DNA of 64,000 bases from Pontibacter mangrovi (GCF_006385705.1 NZ_VFRQ01000003.1:372001-436000), one strand, 5' to 3'. Positions 37,365-47,683 are shown, counted from the stretch's first letter. The notes: generated from the sequence alone by a model not told the origin. Program-made: numbers and translations.

Positions 37365-40094
37365 ATGCGACAGCTTCTCACCACAGTTCTATTTTTCCTG
37401 TTATCCGGTTTTATATGCGTGCATGCGCAGACCGGCAGCATACAGGGGGTTGTTAAAGACGCTAAAAACGGCGAAGAGCTAATTGGCGCCATCATAAAAT
37501 TGCAAGGCACAGGATTGGGCGCTCCGTCCGACGCTTTCGGCAATTATCGCATTGACAATGTAAAGGAGGGCACTTATACCGTGGAGGTAAACAGCCTTTC
37601 GTACACGCCAAAAACGATTGCTAACATAACTGTGACGGCAGGCAAGACAGCCACTGTTGACGTGGCGATGGAACAAAGTACGGCGCAGCTGGCAGAGGTA
37701 ACCATAACGGCAAAAGGAAACAGGGAAACTGAACAAATTCTGTTTTTAGATCAGAAGAAAGCGGTAATAGCGACGCAGGCCATTGGAGCGCAGGAGCTCA
37801 CAAGGAAAGGCGTAAGCAATGCCGAAGGCGCGGTTGCAAAAATTTCAGGCGTCTCGAAACGCGACGGTGTAAAGAATGTATTCGTGCGCGGGTTGGGCGA
37901 CCGCTATAACACAACCACCCTGAACGGGTTCGCCATACCATCCGAAGACCCTGAATTCAAGAACATCTCGCTCGACTTCTTCACAAGCGACATGATTCAG
38001 TCGGTAAACGTGAACAAAGTGTTTACAGCATCTATGAATGGTGATGTTGGCGGGGCGTTGATCAATATTAATTCGAAAGAACTTGTTGATGACAATGCGC
38101 TCCAAATTGGAATTTCTACTGGCGTAAACAGCCAGGTGATAGGCAGTGACTTTTACCTTCCGGATGGCATGAACGAGCTTGGCTACGCCTCTGCATCAGA
38201 CGGCCCCAGAAGCCGAAACGGTGAACGGTATGTAAATAACTACTCTTTTGATACTTCGCTGGACCCGATACAGAGAAAGCCTCTGCTCAACGGCGGCATT
38301 TCTTTTTCTGGGGGCAGCAAGTTCCTGGACAAACACCGTTTCTTTGTCATGGGCTCTATGGACAACAAGTATAATTACCAGGAAGGAGTTACCCGGTTAA
38401 TTACGGCCACCAATCCCGAGAACCCATTCCGTGATTTTGACTACCAGCAATCTTCCCGTAACGCTTCACATATGTTAGCGGCCAATCTGGAGTTTAACTT
38501 CAATCCGGGTCAACTGCACTTCAACTCCCTATACCTGCACACGGCCACAGCTGCGGCAATCAACTTCTATGGTAAGGAAACGGAGCTGTTTCAGGTAGCG
38601 GAGGATTATAATTCCGAAGGGCACATCAGGCGTTTGCAGATCAATGACAACACGGCTTTCATAAACCAACTTATCTGGAACGGGAATCTATCTGACAGGA
38701 TAACTTACAATGTAGGTGCTGCGGTAAACAATGTAATTGGCCAGGAGCCAGACCGCCGTATAGTGATGCTTCCTTCTATCGGCGACGGAAGGGTACAACT
38801 GGGTGTGGGAGAAGGAAGAGCCCAGCGGTTCAACAGTAAAATAACTGAAACGGCCGTGCTCCCTAAAGCTAACCTGCAATACTCGCTTTCGCCGGATTCG
38901 GAGCAGCTATCTTATATTGAAGTAGGCTACGACAGCAGAATAAGCTTTAAAGACTTCTCGGCTCCAATTTATAACCTTATCTGGGCCGGAGGCCAAAGCA
39001 CTGCCCCCACTTTCCCGCTAGATGACATACGCCTGGACCCTGTTTTCAACCAGGAGAACTTAGCGAATGGCGATTTCCTACTTGAGCAGTTCTCAGATAC
39101 CTACGATGTTGAAAGAATGAACCATGGCGCCTATGTTGACCTGGTGCACAGGTTTGGGAACAGGCTTACTTTGAACGCAGGCTTAAGGGCAGACGATATC
39201 TACACTAAGATAAACTATAGCGTAAACCGTGGCGCTAACGTTGGCTCAAATACCATAGACAAATTCTTCTTGTCGCCGAGCTTTAACACGAAGTATGAGC
39301 TAAACGAGAATAACCACATCAGAACAGGTGTTAGCCGCACCTATACCCTCCCACAGGATAAGGAGATTTCCCCCTTTATCTACTTGGGGATCGATGGAAA
39401 CGAGAATGGCAACCCGAACCTGAAAGTCTCTACCAACTACAACTTCGACCTGAAGTGGGATCACTATTTATCACCAGACGAGCATCTGTCGGTTAACGCC
39501 TTTTACAAGCATATTTTAGACCCCATTGCGCGGGTAGACCAGGGAAACTCAGCAGGTCTAAGAACTTATGAAAACGTTTCGGGCCATGCAGTTGCTGCAG
39601 GTATAGAGGTAGAGTTGAGAAAATCACTTATGAACCTTGCCGAGAAACATCGCATAAATGCTGGTATAAATGCTTCCTACATCCATACCAACGTAAACCT
39701 GGACCCAACTTTTTTTGTGCAAAACACCTCATCCACCCTGGAAGGCGCTGCGCCCTACATACTTAATGCCGATTTAACTTATAACCTGGTAACTGAAAAG
39801 AATCTCAACTTAACCTCTGCACTTGTGCTGAACTACCTAAGCGACAAGGTGCATACAATAGGCACACGTGGCTTTAACAACCTGATCGAGGAAAGTATAA
39901 CGACGCTGGATTTTGTAACCTCCTTGGGAGTTAACGACCACCTAAAATTCAACCTGAAAGCCAGAAACCTTTTAAACCCGGCATACAAGCTTACCCGAGA
40001 AGGTGCCGGCACAGATACAGACCCTCAAAGCGTTATCATTCGCAGTTACAAAAGAGGCGTCTTATTCGATCTGGGCGCCACATACAAATTTTAA
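37365..40094 (+). CDS. TonB-dependent receptor, phosphate-starvation associated
   Basis: A 909-residue outer-membrane transporter. Residues 1-22 are a signal peptide ending HAQ. Residues 23-110 form the carboxypeptidase-regulatory-like domain (GSIQGVVKDAKNGEELIGA). The plug is near 130-245 (VRGLGDRYNTTTLNGFAIPS). The barrel ends in FDLGATYKF, a typical C-terminal Phe. Sequence type and Pho box suggest phosphate or organophosphate uptake, but the substrate is not proved. It is followed after 69 bases by a surface lipoprotein gene, in place of a SusD-like partner. Confidence 0.88.
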   Translation: MRQLLTTVLFFLLSGFICVHAQTGSIQGVVKDAKNGEELIGAIIKLQGTGLGAPSDAFGNYRIDNVKEGTYTVEVNSLSYTPKTIANITVTAGKTATVDVAMEQSTAQLAEVTITAKGNRETEQILFLDQKKAVIATQAIGAQELTRKGVSNAEGAVAKISGVSKRDGVKNVFVRGLGDRYNTTTLNGFAIPSEDPEFKNISLDFFTSDMIQSVNVNKVFTASMNGDVGGALININSKELVDDNALQIGISTGVNSQVIGSDFYLPDGMNELGYASASDGPRSRNGERYVNNYSFDTSLDPIQRKPLLNGGISFSGGSKFLDKHRFFVMGSMDNKYNYQEGVTRLITATNPENPFRDFDYQQSSRNASHMLAANLEFNFNPGQLHFNSLYLHTATAAAINFYGKETELFQVAEDYNSEGHIRRLQINDNTAFINQLIWNGNLSDRITYNVGAAVNNVIGQEPDRRIVMLPSIGDGRVQLGVGEGRAQRFNSKITETAVLPKANLQYSLSPDSEQLSYIEVGYDSRISFKDFSAPIYNLIWAGGQSTAPTFPLDDIRLDPVFNQENLANGDFLLEQFSDTYDVERMNHGAYVDLVHRFGNRLTLNAGLRADDIYTKINYSVNRGANVGSNTIDKFFLSPSFNTKYELNENNHIRTGVSRTYTLPQDKEISPFIYLGIDGNENGNPNLKVSTNYNFDLKWDHYLSPDEHLSVNAFYKHILDPIARVDQGNSAGLRTYENVSGHAVAAGIEVELRKSLMNLAEKHRINAGINASYIHTNVNLDPTFFVQNTSSTLEGAAPYILNADLTYNLVTEKNLNLTSALVLNYLSDKVHTIGTRGFNNLIEESITTLDFVTSLGVNDHLKFNLKARNLLNPAYKLTREGAGTDTDPQSVIIRSYKRGVLFDLGATYKF

Positions 40095-40163
40095 CAATTG
40101 GTTAACCTTCCTATCATATTCAGTTAATCTCCCAATTCTAATTTCGCATAAACAATAAAAAAG

Positions 40164-41294
40164 ATGAAAAAGACACTGCTTTATCTATTACTGCTTCCGC
40201 TAGGATTATTCTCCTGCAAGGAGGACGACGATGTTACAGAGCCAACCCCTGCTATAGACAGCGAGCTGAGCGGTGATATCACGACCGATGTCACGCTTGA
40301 CCCGAAAACTGAATACAAACTAACAGGGACTTTGATTGTAGCTGAAGGCGGGAAGCTCCGCATACCTGCTGGCACAGTTATTAAAGCTGACAAGGGCTTC
40401 GACAAGTATATTCTGGTTAAGCAAGGTGGTCAGATCTTTGCAAACGGCACAGCCGACAAACCGGTAAGAATAACATCTGGGGCAGCTACTCCTAATGCGG
40501 GCGACTGGGGTGGTTTGGTTATAAACGGCAGCGCAAAACTCTCCGGCCCAACTGGCGTCGTGACTACCAGCACCGCAGAGGTAAACCCAACTGCGATGTA
40601 TGGCGGCGACAACAACAATGATAACTCAGGTGTTCTGGAGTACCTTATTTTGGAGTACACAGGCGCAAAGTCCTCCGCCGACATTGAGCATAATGGCTTA
40701 ACTTTAAATGGCGTGGGTAGTGGTACAAGAATCGAGAACATTTACATCCCTAACGGTTCTGATGACGGAGTAGAATTTTTTGGTGGTTCCGTAAGTATCA
40801 AGAACTTATTGGTGGAAAATTCTGACGACGACATGTTTGATGTTACACAGGGTTGGAACGGCACGTTGGATAACGCCTACGGTGTTTGGAAAAGTGGCTA
40901 TACCAGCACAGAATCCGATCCGCGTGGCGTTGAATCTGATGGCAACCTGGACGGTAACACACCGAGCGATGTTAACCAGTCTGATTTTATCTTAAAGAAC
41001 ATCACGATCGTAAACGAATCTACTTTTGAGATGCAGGATGCTGTGAAAGTGCGCAGAGGAGCTAAAGCCACCATCTCGAACCTGGTTGTTAAAGGCGGTT
41101 CTGCCACAGATCTTATAGACCTGACTGACGGCAAGGGCAATGGTCATGCGGCATCAGTTATAAACTATCATAACAACGGCGTGACAATTACAGGCACAGC
41201 AGTTAAAAACCCCGATAATGCTGCCATTGCAACGAACGATGCTAACACAGGAGCCAATACATCAGCATTCAGCTGGACTGGCTACAACTTCTAA
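40164..41294 (+). CDS. surface lipoprotein with beta-helix-like repeats
   Basis: A 376-residue protein. MKKTLLYLLLLPLGLFSC is a lipoprotein signal; the Cys is followed by KEDDD, close to the acidic export signal for surface lipoproteins in Bacteroidota. The mature part repeats short strands such as EGGKLRIPAGTVIKA, GDWGGLVINGSAKLSG and TLNGVGSGTRIENIYI, which suits a right-handed beta-helix. It probably sits on the TonB receptor and captures substrate. It shares the Pho-controlled transcript and ends at a terminator. Confidence 0.8.
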   Translation: MKKTLLYLLLLPLGLFSCKEDDDVTEPTPAIDSELSGDITTDVTLDPKTEYKLTGTLIVAEGGKLRIPAGTVIKADKGFDKYILVKQGGQIFANGTADKPVRITSGAATPNAGDWGGLVINGSAKLSGPTGVVTTSTAEVNPTAMYGGDNNNDNSGVLEYLILEYTGAKSSADIEHNGLTLNGVGSGTRIENIYIPNGSDDGVEFFGGSVSIKNLLVENSDDDMFDVTQGWNGTLDNAYGVWKSGYTSTESDPRGVESDGNLDGNTPSDVNQSDFILKNITIVNESTFEMQDAVKVRRGAKATISNLVVKGGSATDLIDLTDGKGNGHAASVINYHNNGVTITGTAVKNPDNAAIATNDANTGANTSAFSWTGYNF

Positions 41295-41310
41295 GTAGCT
41301 ATCAAAAACA

Positions 41311-41353
41311 AAAAAAGGCTGTCACAAGCGCATGTTTGTGACAGCCTTTTTTT
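41311..41353 (+). terminator. bidirectional rho-independent terminator
   Basis: AAAAAAGGCTGTCACAA and TTGTGACAGCCTTTTTT are exact inverse complements around an 8-base loop, with T-runs on both sides. It ends the receptor-lipoprotein transcript. Confidence 0.88.
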
Positions 41354-41512
41354 ATTCCTTATTCGCTTGAAACTTTGGGCGGCACACGCCCATACATGTA
41401 TTTACCTATAGGGCCTAACGTTATTATAGACAGTGGCTTCTAGGCAATAGGCTAACAACTTGATTAAAACCATGTTCCCCATTTTTAAACAACTCGAGCA
41501 GCAATCAATACC
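41354..41512. other. intergenic stretch before the porin promoter
   Basis: No coding frame with protein-like composition is visible between the terminator and the Pho box. A C-G rich hairpin-like unit (GGGCGGCACACGCCC) is present near 41378. Nothing else is recognised. Confidence 0.4.
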
Positions 41513-41551
41513 TTAACATTAGTTTAACATTGGAATAACATTTAAGTAACA
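41513..41551 (+). promoter_or_regulatory. Pho box upstream of the porin-pst cluster
   Basis: Four repeats begin at 41513, 41524, 41535 and 41546 (TTAACA, TTAACA, ATAACA, GTAACA), 11 bp apart. The last is GTAACA as in the receptor promoter, and the -7 box start is also 15 bases after it. This is the best match in the window to TTAACA-type PhoP boxes. Confidence 0.8.
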
Positions 41552-41560
41552 GCAATAGCC

Positions 41561-41568
41561 TTATTTTG
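41561..41568 (+). promoter_or_regulatory. -7 box of the porin-pst promoter, long leader
   Basis: TTATTTTG resembles TAnnTTTG (one mismatch). If used, transcription begins near 41576 and leaves a leader of about 210 bases before the GTG of the porin, including a hairpin (AGCCGCTCCTGACTAGTGCGGCT region near 41585-41610). Confidence 0.5.
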
Positions 41569-41787
41569 CACCATCATTAAAAGCCACAGCCGCTCCTGAC
41601 TAGTGCGGCTGGGTTAGCAAATGATGGTGACTTGCCTTCAGCCTGACTAGCTAACGGCACCACACCTATAAATTCTGTTTTCTTCAGATTGCCTTTAGAA
41701 TTTAAAAGTATACTTGCTTCTAAGGCTTCCCGAAACACGGAATTATTAAATGACTGAAGCTTATTTCTCACCCAAACCCAAAGTGTT

Positions 41788-42975
41788 GTGTACAAAAAGC
41801 TAAAAACCACAATCTTTATAGCACTAGCATGCTTTACGGTAGGCACTGCAAAAGCACAAACCATCAACAACTCTAAATTCGGCAAGGGCCTGCAGTTCGT
41901 GGCCGCCGACTCTTCTTTCAGCCTTAAGTTTGGCACCCGTTTTCAGATGCTCTACCAGGGAGGGCGCAGCAGCAGTATGGAGCAGCTGGAGGATAAGTTC
42001 CTGATCCGCAGGGCCCGCCTGAAGTTTGAAGGTTTTGCCTACTCCCCCAAACTGGAGTATAAAATTGAGCTCGGCCTGAGCAACAACGACATCGGCAACG
42101 ACCAGCCAGAGATGTTCGACAATGCCAGCAACATCATCCTGGATGCGGTGGCGATGTGGAACTTTGCCCCTGGCTGGGAGCTTTGGGTAGGCCAGACCAA
42201 GCTTCCGGGCAACCGCGAGCGTATCATCTCATCGCAGAAACTGCAGTTTGTAGACCGCAGCCTGCTGAACTCCCGCTTTAACATAGACCGCGACGCAGGC
42301 CTGCAGCTGCACCACACACACCAGGTAGGCAACCAGGCTATACTTCGTGAGAGCGCGGCTGTTTCTACAGGCGAGGGACGAGACGTAGCCGTGGACAACA
42401 CCGGCGGCTACAGCTACACCGGCAAAATAGAGTTTATGCCTTTAGGCGAGTTTGAAAGCAGTGGCGCCTATGTGGGTGGCGACCTCTCCCGCGAGGAAAC
42501 GCCAAAACTGGCCATAGCAGCGGCCTATAACTTTAACGACAACACTAACCGCTCCCGCGGGCAGTTGGGCAGCTTTTTGAGCGGCGAGCGCGACCTGCAA
42601 TCCGTGTTTGTAGATGCCATGTTTAAGTATAGAGGTTTTTCGAGCATGGCAGAGTATGCCAACCGCACCGCCCCGGACGGCCCTGTGCTTAGCAGAACGG
42701 AAGACGGGAAGGTAGACGAGGTGTTCCTGACCGGCAATGCCTTTAACCTGCAGGCGGGCTATCTCTTTAAATCTAATTGGGAAGTGGCAGGCCGCTACAC
42801 CGCCTTTAACCCGGAGCGGGTTACCGGTACAAACGGGCAGGAGCAGTACACGCTGGGGCTGTCGAAGTACATTGTGGGCCACAGCCTGAAAGTGCAGAGC
42901 GACGTGACACTGCAGGACCAGCCCGGCAAAGACAATTTTTACCAGTTTAGGTTGCAAATGGAGGTCGCGCTGTAG
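41788..42975 (+). CDS. OprO/OprP-type phosphate-selective porin
   Basis: A 395-residue outer-membrane channel. Start is GTG; the signal peptide is MYKKLKTTIFIALACFTVGTA ending in KAQ. The mature part begins as beta strands (KFGKGLQFVAADSSFSLKFG) and has repeated membrane-type strands with Asp/Arg loops; it ends FQLQMEVAL-like in a final strand. The family resemblance to phosphate-selective porins O and P and the Pho box upstream support phosphate passage. pstS follows after 105 bases, probably on one transcript. Confidence 0.85.
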   Translation: MYKKLKTTIFIALACFTVGTAKAQTINNSKFGKGLQFVAADSSFSLKFGTRFQMLYQGGRSSSMEQLEDKFLIRRARLKFEGFAYSPKLEYKIELGLSNNDIGNDQPEMFDNASNIILDAVAMWNFAPGWELWVGQTKLPGNRERIISSQKLQFVDRSLLNSRFNIDRDAGLQLHHTHQVGNQAILRESAAVSTGEGRDVAVDNTGGYSYTGKIEFMPLGEFESSGAYVGGDLSREETPKLAIAAAYNFNDNTNRSRGQLGSFLSGERDLQSVFVDAMFKYRGFSSMAEYANRTAPDGPVLSRTEDGKVDEVFLTGNAFNLQAGYLFKSNWEVAGRYTAFNPERVTGTNGQEQYTLGLSKYIVGHSLKVQSDVTLQDQPGKDNFYQFRLQMEVAL

Positions 42976-43080
42976 AGCATACCTTCACATCTACAACCAC
43001 TTAGCAAACATAGCAGTATACCACTCCAAGTGCGGTGGCATCATCTAAAGTATAAAACCAACCAAAATTAACTTCGGCTT

Positions 43081-44079
43081 ATGTTAAACCTTACGTTTCC
43101 TCACAAGAACCTTAGCGCCGCCGTGCTGCTGGGGTCAACGCTTCTGTTCAGCGCCTGTGGCGGCGGCAACGGCGAAGAAGCCAACAGCGGCCTCTCCGGC
43201 ACTATCCAGATCGACGGCTCTTCTACTGTGTACCCTATAACCGAGGCCGTGGCGGAGGAATACCGCACCGAAGCCCCGGACGTGCGGGTAACGGTAGGCG
43301 TGTCCGGTTCGGGCGGTGGCTTTAAAAAGTTTACCCGCGGCGAAATCGATATTGTGGATGCCTCGCGCACGATAAAGCCCTCTGAAGAAGAAACGGCCAA
43401 AGAGCACAACATCTCTTACATAGAGCTGCCCGTGGCTTACGACGGCCTAACCGTGGTAGTGCACCCGGAGAACAACTGGGTAACGGAAATGACCACTGAG
43501 GACCTGAAAAAGATATGGGAGCCTGCCGCGCAGGGCAAGATCAAGAAGTGGAACCAGATTCGCCCGGAGTGGCCAGACCAGGAAATTCACCTTTACGGCC
43601 CCGGTGTGGAATCAGGCACTTACGATTACTTTACAGAGGCTGTTGTGGGTGAGAGCGGCTCCAGCCGCGGCGACTACACCGCCAGCGAGGACGATAACGT
43701 GCTGGTGCAGGGCGTGTCTACAGACCCTAACGCCCTGGGCTTTTTCGGGTTTGCCTATTATGAGGAGAACCAGGACAAGCTAAAAGTAGTGCCAGTGGAT
43801 GACATGGACGACAGCAACGGAAAGGGCGCCATCGCGCCATCGCTGGAGACGGTAAAAGACGGATCTTATGCTCCGCTGTCCCGCCCGCTGTTCATCTACG
43901 TAAACTCGAAGGCAGCCAGCACGCCAGCCGTTGTGGATTTCGTGAACTTCTACCTAGAGAGCGCCCCTGAGCTTAGCCAGGAGGTAGGTTACATTCCGCT
44001 TCCGGCGGAGATGTACAAGGAGCAGCAGGAGAAATTCAGCTCCTTCGCGAAGGCCAAAGAGGCAGCAACCCAGAAATAA
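43081..44079 (+). CDS. pstS: phosphate-binding protein PstS
   Basis: A 332-residue lipoprotein (LLFSAC lipobox near residue 25). It has the PstS hallmark [20 protein letters not shown] near residues 41-62 and the [21 protein letters not shown] segment, both lining the phosphate site. It delivers phosphate to PstCA at the inner membrane. A 12-bp hairpin separates it from pstC. Confidence 0.92.
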   Translation: MLNLTFPHKNLSAAVLLGSTLLFSACGGGNGEEANSGLSGTIQIDGSSTVYPITEAVAEEYRTEAPDVRVTVGVSGSGGGFKKFTRGEIDIVDASRTIKPSEEETAKEHNISYIELPVAYDGLTVVVHPENNWVTEMTTEDLKKIWEPAAQGKIKKWNQIRPEWPDQEIHLYGPGVESGTYDYFTEAVVGESGSSRGDYTASEDDNVLVQGVSTDPNALGFFGFAYYEENQDKLKVVPVDDMDDSNGKGAIAPSLETVKDGSYAPLSRPLFIYVNSKAASTPAVVDFVNFYLESAPELSQEVGYIPLPAEMYKEQQEKFSSFAKAKEAATQK

Positions 44080-44096
44080 CAGCAAGCTTTTAATCA

Positions 44097-44130
44097 CCTC
44101 CCCTGCGGCAGTTAGCTTCCGCAGGGGAGG
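44097..44130 (+). repeat. perfect hairpin between pstS and pstC
   Basis: CCTCCCCTGCGG and CCGCAGGGGAGG form a perfect 12-bp stem with a 10-base loop; no T-run follows. Likely stabilises the pstS message or reduces pstC expression relative to pstS, as is seen in many binding-protein operons. Confidence 0.7.
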
Positions 44131-44148
44131 CAAAAACAAACCAGCACC

Positions 44149-45024
44149 TTGAGAACATCAGAAAAAATCATCGAGGGCCTGCTGTGGTTATCGGCTGTCA
44201 TAACCATACTTGTAACGGTGGGCATCATTTGGGTGCTCCTCTCCGAGTCCATCAGCTTCTTCAGGGTAGTGCCCCTGTCCGACTTCCTAACTGAGAAAGA
44301 GTGGACGCCGCTCTTTGCCGACAAGAAATTCGGTATTATGCCCCTGGTAACCGGCACCCTGCTCACAACAGGCGTGGCCATTGCCGTGGCGCTGCCCATC
44401 GGCCTCACCATTGCCGTTTACCTGAACGAGTACGCCCATGCCCGCATGAAGCAAATCGTAAAGCCGATGCTGGAAGTGCTCGCCACCATCCCGACGGTAG
44501 TGTACGGCTTCTTCGCTTTAACCGTGGTAACCCCTTTTCTTCAGAAGATCATCCCCTCGCTGGCAGGCTTTAACGCGCTTTCGGCAGGCATTGTGATGGG
44601 GATCATGATCATCCCGATGATCTCCTCGCTGAGCGAGGATGCCATTAGCTCAGTGCCGCGCTCGCTGCGGGAAGCCGCCTACGGCATGGGTTCCACGCGC
44701 CTGCAAACGGCCTTTGGCGTGATGGTGCCGGCCGCCTCGTCGGGCATTGTGGTGTCGGTTATACTTGCCATTTCCAGGGCTGTCGGCGAAACGATGATCG
44801 TGGCCATTGCCGCCGGTCAGCAGCCGCGGCTTACCCTCAACCCGCTCGTGCCCATCGAGACCATCACCACCTATATTGTGCAGGTAAGTATGGGCGACGT
44901 GCCGCGCGGCTCGCTGGAGTATAAAACCATTTTTGCGGCAGGCATCACGCTCTTCGTCTTCACGTTTGCCCTAAACAACCTCAGCTTCTGGATCAAAAAG
45001 AAATACCAGGAAAAGTATGACTAA
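44149..45024 (+). CDS. pstC: phosphate ABC permease PstC
   Basis: A 291-residue inner-membrane protein with about six membrane segments; starts at TTG ([17 protein letters not shown]). The coupling loop [20 protein letters not shown] near residue 185 fits the EAA motif of ABC permeases. Overlaps pstA by 8 bases. Confidence 0.9.
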   Translation: MRTSEKIIEGLLWLSAVITILVTVGIIWVLLSESISFFRVVPLSDFLTEKEWTPLFADKKFGIMPLVTGTLLTTGVAIAVALPIGLTIAVYLNEYAHARMKQIVKPMLEVLATIPTVVYGFFALTVVTPFLQKIIPSLAGFNALSAGIVMGIMIIPMISSLSEDAISSVPRSLREAAYGMGSTRLQTAFGVMVPAASSGIVVSVILAISRAVGETMIVAIAAGQQPRLTLNPLVPIETITTYIVQVSMGDVPRGSLEYKTIFAAGITLFVFTFALNNLSFWIKKKYQEKYD

Positions 45025-45874
45025 CTCAGACATCAACAGGCTAAAAGATAAGGCCTTTCAGGTATTTGGCATCTTCTGCACCTTTATCGGGCTGGTGGTG
45101 CTGGCCATTTTCCTTATTGATATTGTGGCCGAGGGCATTACCCGCATCAACTGGGACTTCCTCACGAGCCTGCCTTCGCGCAGGGCCAGCCGCGCCGGCA
45201 TACTTACCGCCTGGGCCGGCACCCTCTGGATACTGGTGCTCACCACGCTGATCGCCTTTCCGCTGGGCGTGGGGGCCGGCATATACCTGGAGGAGTACGG
45301 CAGGAAAAACAGGCTGGCAAACTTCCTGGAGATCAACATCGCGAACCTGGCCGGTGTGCCCTCTATCATCTATGGTTTGCTGGGCCTGGAGATATTTGGG
45401 CGGCAGATGCGCCTGGGCGGCAGCCTGCTGGCAGGGGCGCTCACGCTGTCGCTGCTCATACTTCCGATCATCATCGTAACCACCCGCGAGGCCGTTAAAG
45501 CCGTGCCCCGCAGCATCCGCGACGGCTCGTATGCCCTGGGAGCCTCTAAATGGCAAACAATATGGCACCAGGTACTGCCTGCTTCGTTTGGCGGCATCCT
45601 TACCGGTATCATCCTGGCCCTGTCGAGGGCGGTGGGCGAGGCCGCTCCGCTTATTGTGATTGGGGCGCTGGCGTACGTGCCCTTTACGCCAAGCTCGCCG
45701 CTGGATGAGTTTACGGTGCTGCCTATTCAGATCTTTAACTGGACGTCCAGGCCACAGGAGGAGTTCCTGACCAATGCGGCGGCGGCCATTATCGTGTTGC
45801 TGGTCATTACCTTCCTGCTGAACGGCATTGCCGTATACCTGCGTAACAAGCAGCAGAAAAAGATAAGGTGGTAA
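45017..45874 (+). CDS. pstA: phosphate ABC permease PstA
   Basis: A 285-residue inner-membrane partner of PstC, with six predicted membrane segments. The EAA-type loop is [20 protein letters not shown] near residue 170. The start lies inside the end of pstC, so translation is probably coupled. Confidence 0.9.
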   Translation: MTNSDINRLKDKAFQVFGIFCTFIGLVVLAIFLIDIVAEGITRINWDFLTSLPSRRASRAGILTAWAGTLWILVLTTLIAFPLGVGAGIYLEEYGRKNRLANFLEINIANLAGVPSIIYGLLGLEIFGRQMRLGGSLLAGALTLSLLILPIIIVTTREAVKAVPRSIRDGSYALGASKWQTIWHQVLPASFGGILTGIILALSRAVGEAAPLIVIGALAYVPFTPSSPLDEFTVLPIQIFNWTSRPQEEFLTNAAAAIIVLLVITFLLNGIAVYLRNKQQKKIRW

Positions 45875-45938
45875 AGCTGCCCGCGGCACCAAAAAAGTAT
45901 AACTTAAACGTTCGCCCTGCACCCTTTCGCTTTTGTAT

Positions 45939-46703
45939 ATGAGTAAAAAAGAGAATAAACTGGAGGCTAAAAACCTCGATGCCTACTACGGAGACTTCCA
46001 CGCGCTGAAGAACATCAACATTGCCATGGAAGAGAAAGCCGTGACGGCCTTTATCGGCCCCTCGGGCTGCGGCAAGTCTACGTTTCTGCGCACCTTTAAC
46101 CGCATGAACGACTACATAGACGGCTTCAGGATTGAGGGCCAGATCCTGCTGGACGGCAGAGACATTTACAACAAGGACATCCGCGTGGATGAACTGCGCA
46201 AAGAGGTGGGTATGGTGTTCCAGAAACCCAACCCGTTTCCAAAGAGCATTTTTGAGAACGTGGTGTACGGCCTGAAGATACAGGGCATCAAGAAGAAATC
46301 GGTGCTGGAAGAGGCCGCTGAGAAATCGCTGCGCCACGCGGCCCTGTGGGATGAGGTAAAGGACAAGCTGAACAAGTCGGCGCTGGCGCTATCGGGAGGG
46401 CAGCAGCAGCGCCTTTGCATTGCGCGCGCGCTGGCCATTTCGCCGTCGGTGCTGCTGATGGATGAGCCCGCCTCGGCCCTGGACCCGATCTCCACGGCCA
46501 AGATAGAGGAGCTGATCTATACTTTGAAGAACGAGTATACGATTGTGATCGTGACCCACAACATGCAGCAGGCAGGCCGGGTGAGCGATTACACCGCCTT
46601 CTTTTACATGGGCGAGCTGGTGGAGCACAACAAGACCAGAACCATGTTCACCAGCCCAAAGGATGAGCGCACCCAAAATTACATCACGGGCCGTTTCGGT
46701 TAA
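45939..46703 (+). CDS. pstB: phosphate ABC transporter ATPase PstB
   Basis: A 254-residue ATPase. Walker [10 protein letters not shown] near residue 36-44, Q-loop [19 protein letters not shown] signature [15 protein letters not shown], Walker [13 protein letters not shown] and the switch His in VTHNMQQA. The start at 45939 (ATG) is favoured over the TTG two codons earlier. It powers phosphate import through PstCA. Confidence 0.95.
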   Translation: MSKKENKLEAKNLDAYYGDFHALKNINIAMEEKAVTAFIGPSGCGKSTFLRTFNRMNDYIDGFRIEGQILLDGRDIYNKDIRVDELRKEVGMVFQKPNPFPKSIFENVVYGLKIQGIKKKSVLEEAAEKSLRHAALWDEVKDKLNKSALALSGGQQQRLCIARALAISPSVLLMDEPASALDPISTAKIEELIYTLKNEYTIVIVTHNMQQAGRVSDYTAFFYMGELVEHNKTRTMFTSPKDERTQNYITGRFG

Positions 46704-46751
46704 GCGCTCCTGTTATTGCATTGGTAGTTTCTCACTCAAAATAAGATCAAG

Positions 46752-47438
46752 ATGCCTCAATTAGACACTGAGTTAAACCGAATAAAAACAAAGCTGCTGG
46801 AGATGTGGGACCTGGTGGAGTATCAGGTGCAGGCTTGCCAACAGGCCATGCTGACCGCTGACGTGGAGTTGGCTAAGCAGGTGGTAAAGCGCGACCGCAA
46901 GGTAAACCAGTTCGATGTGAAGATAGACCGCATGTGCGAGAACTTCTTTGCGCTGTTTACGCCCGTGGCCGTAGACCTGCGCCTGGTGCTGGCTGTGCTG
47001 AAGATCAACTCGAACCTGGAGCGCGTCGGCGACTCTGCCGAGGGCGTGGCGCGCTTTGCCAAACAGCTAAAAGCCCCCGCCGACCCGCAGCTGCTGGAGC
47101 AGGCCAAAGTGCTGCCCATGTTTGAGGAGGCGCTGGGAATGCTGGTAGACTGCCGCAAAGCCTTCCAAAACAACGACACCGCACTGGCGAAAGCCATCAT
47201 CAAGCGCGACAAGGACCTGAACAAGATCCACCGCAAGTCAGACACAGTAGTGGCCAAGTTCATGACAGAGCACCCTGATAAGATTGCCGAGGCGCTGGCC
47301 GTGCATGCCGTCATCAAAAAGCTGGAGCGTGTGGGAGACCAGGTAACAAACATTGCCGAGGAGATCATCTTCTACCGCGATGCCAAGATCATCAAACACA
47401 AAAGCGACAAGAAAAAGAAGAAGAAAAAGGAAGATTAA
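46752..47438 (+). CDS. phoU: phosphate-signalling regulator PhoU
   Basis: A 228-residue protein with two repeats of a three-helix bundle (each with E/D-x-x-x-D-type metal sites, for example VDLRLVLAVLKINSNLERVGD near 75-95 and HAVIKKLERVGDQVTNIAEE near 180-200). PhoU links Pst activity to the PhoR/PhoB-type sensor system. The C-terminus is a run of lysines. It ends the cluster before a terminator. Confidence 0.9.
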   Translation: MPQLDTELNRIKTKLLEMWDLVEYQVQACQQAMLTADVELAKQVVKRDRKVNQFDVKIDRMCENFFALFTPVAVDLRLVLAVLKINSNLERVGDSAEGVARFAKQLKAPADPQLLEQAKVLPMFEEALGMLVDCRKAFQNNDTALAKAIIKRDKDLNKIHRKSDTVVAKFMTEHPDKIAEALAVHAVIKKLERVGDQVTNIAEEIIFYRDAKIIKHKSDKKKKKKKED

Positions 47439-47511
47439 GCTTGATTGTTAAATGGTTGGATTGTTACATTGATGATCCGGCAAAGTATAAAAGTATAGGA
47501 TAAATACCCAG

Positions 47512-47543
47512 AAAGCACGGGCCGCAGCGGTTCGTGCTTTTTT
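47512..47543 (+). terminator. terminator after phoU
   Basis: AAAGCACG and CGTGCTTT enclose a loop of 13 bases, followed by further T's. It closes the pst-phoU transcript. Confidence 0.7.
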
Positions 47544-47683
47544 GTTTGTCTGCTCCAGGATGAAGTTTATACTTTATACTACTAACAGCCAAAGTATAAC
47601 CCGAGGCCCGCAGCCACCTTACAACTGCTCAACTTCCAGGCCTTATAACTCATTAACACCCAAACTCTCTCTCTTAGATTACC

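Noticed and set aside
45041-45922. 293-codon minus-strand frame opposite pstA
   Set aside because: Antisense shadow of pstA with no family pattern.
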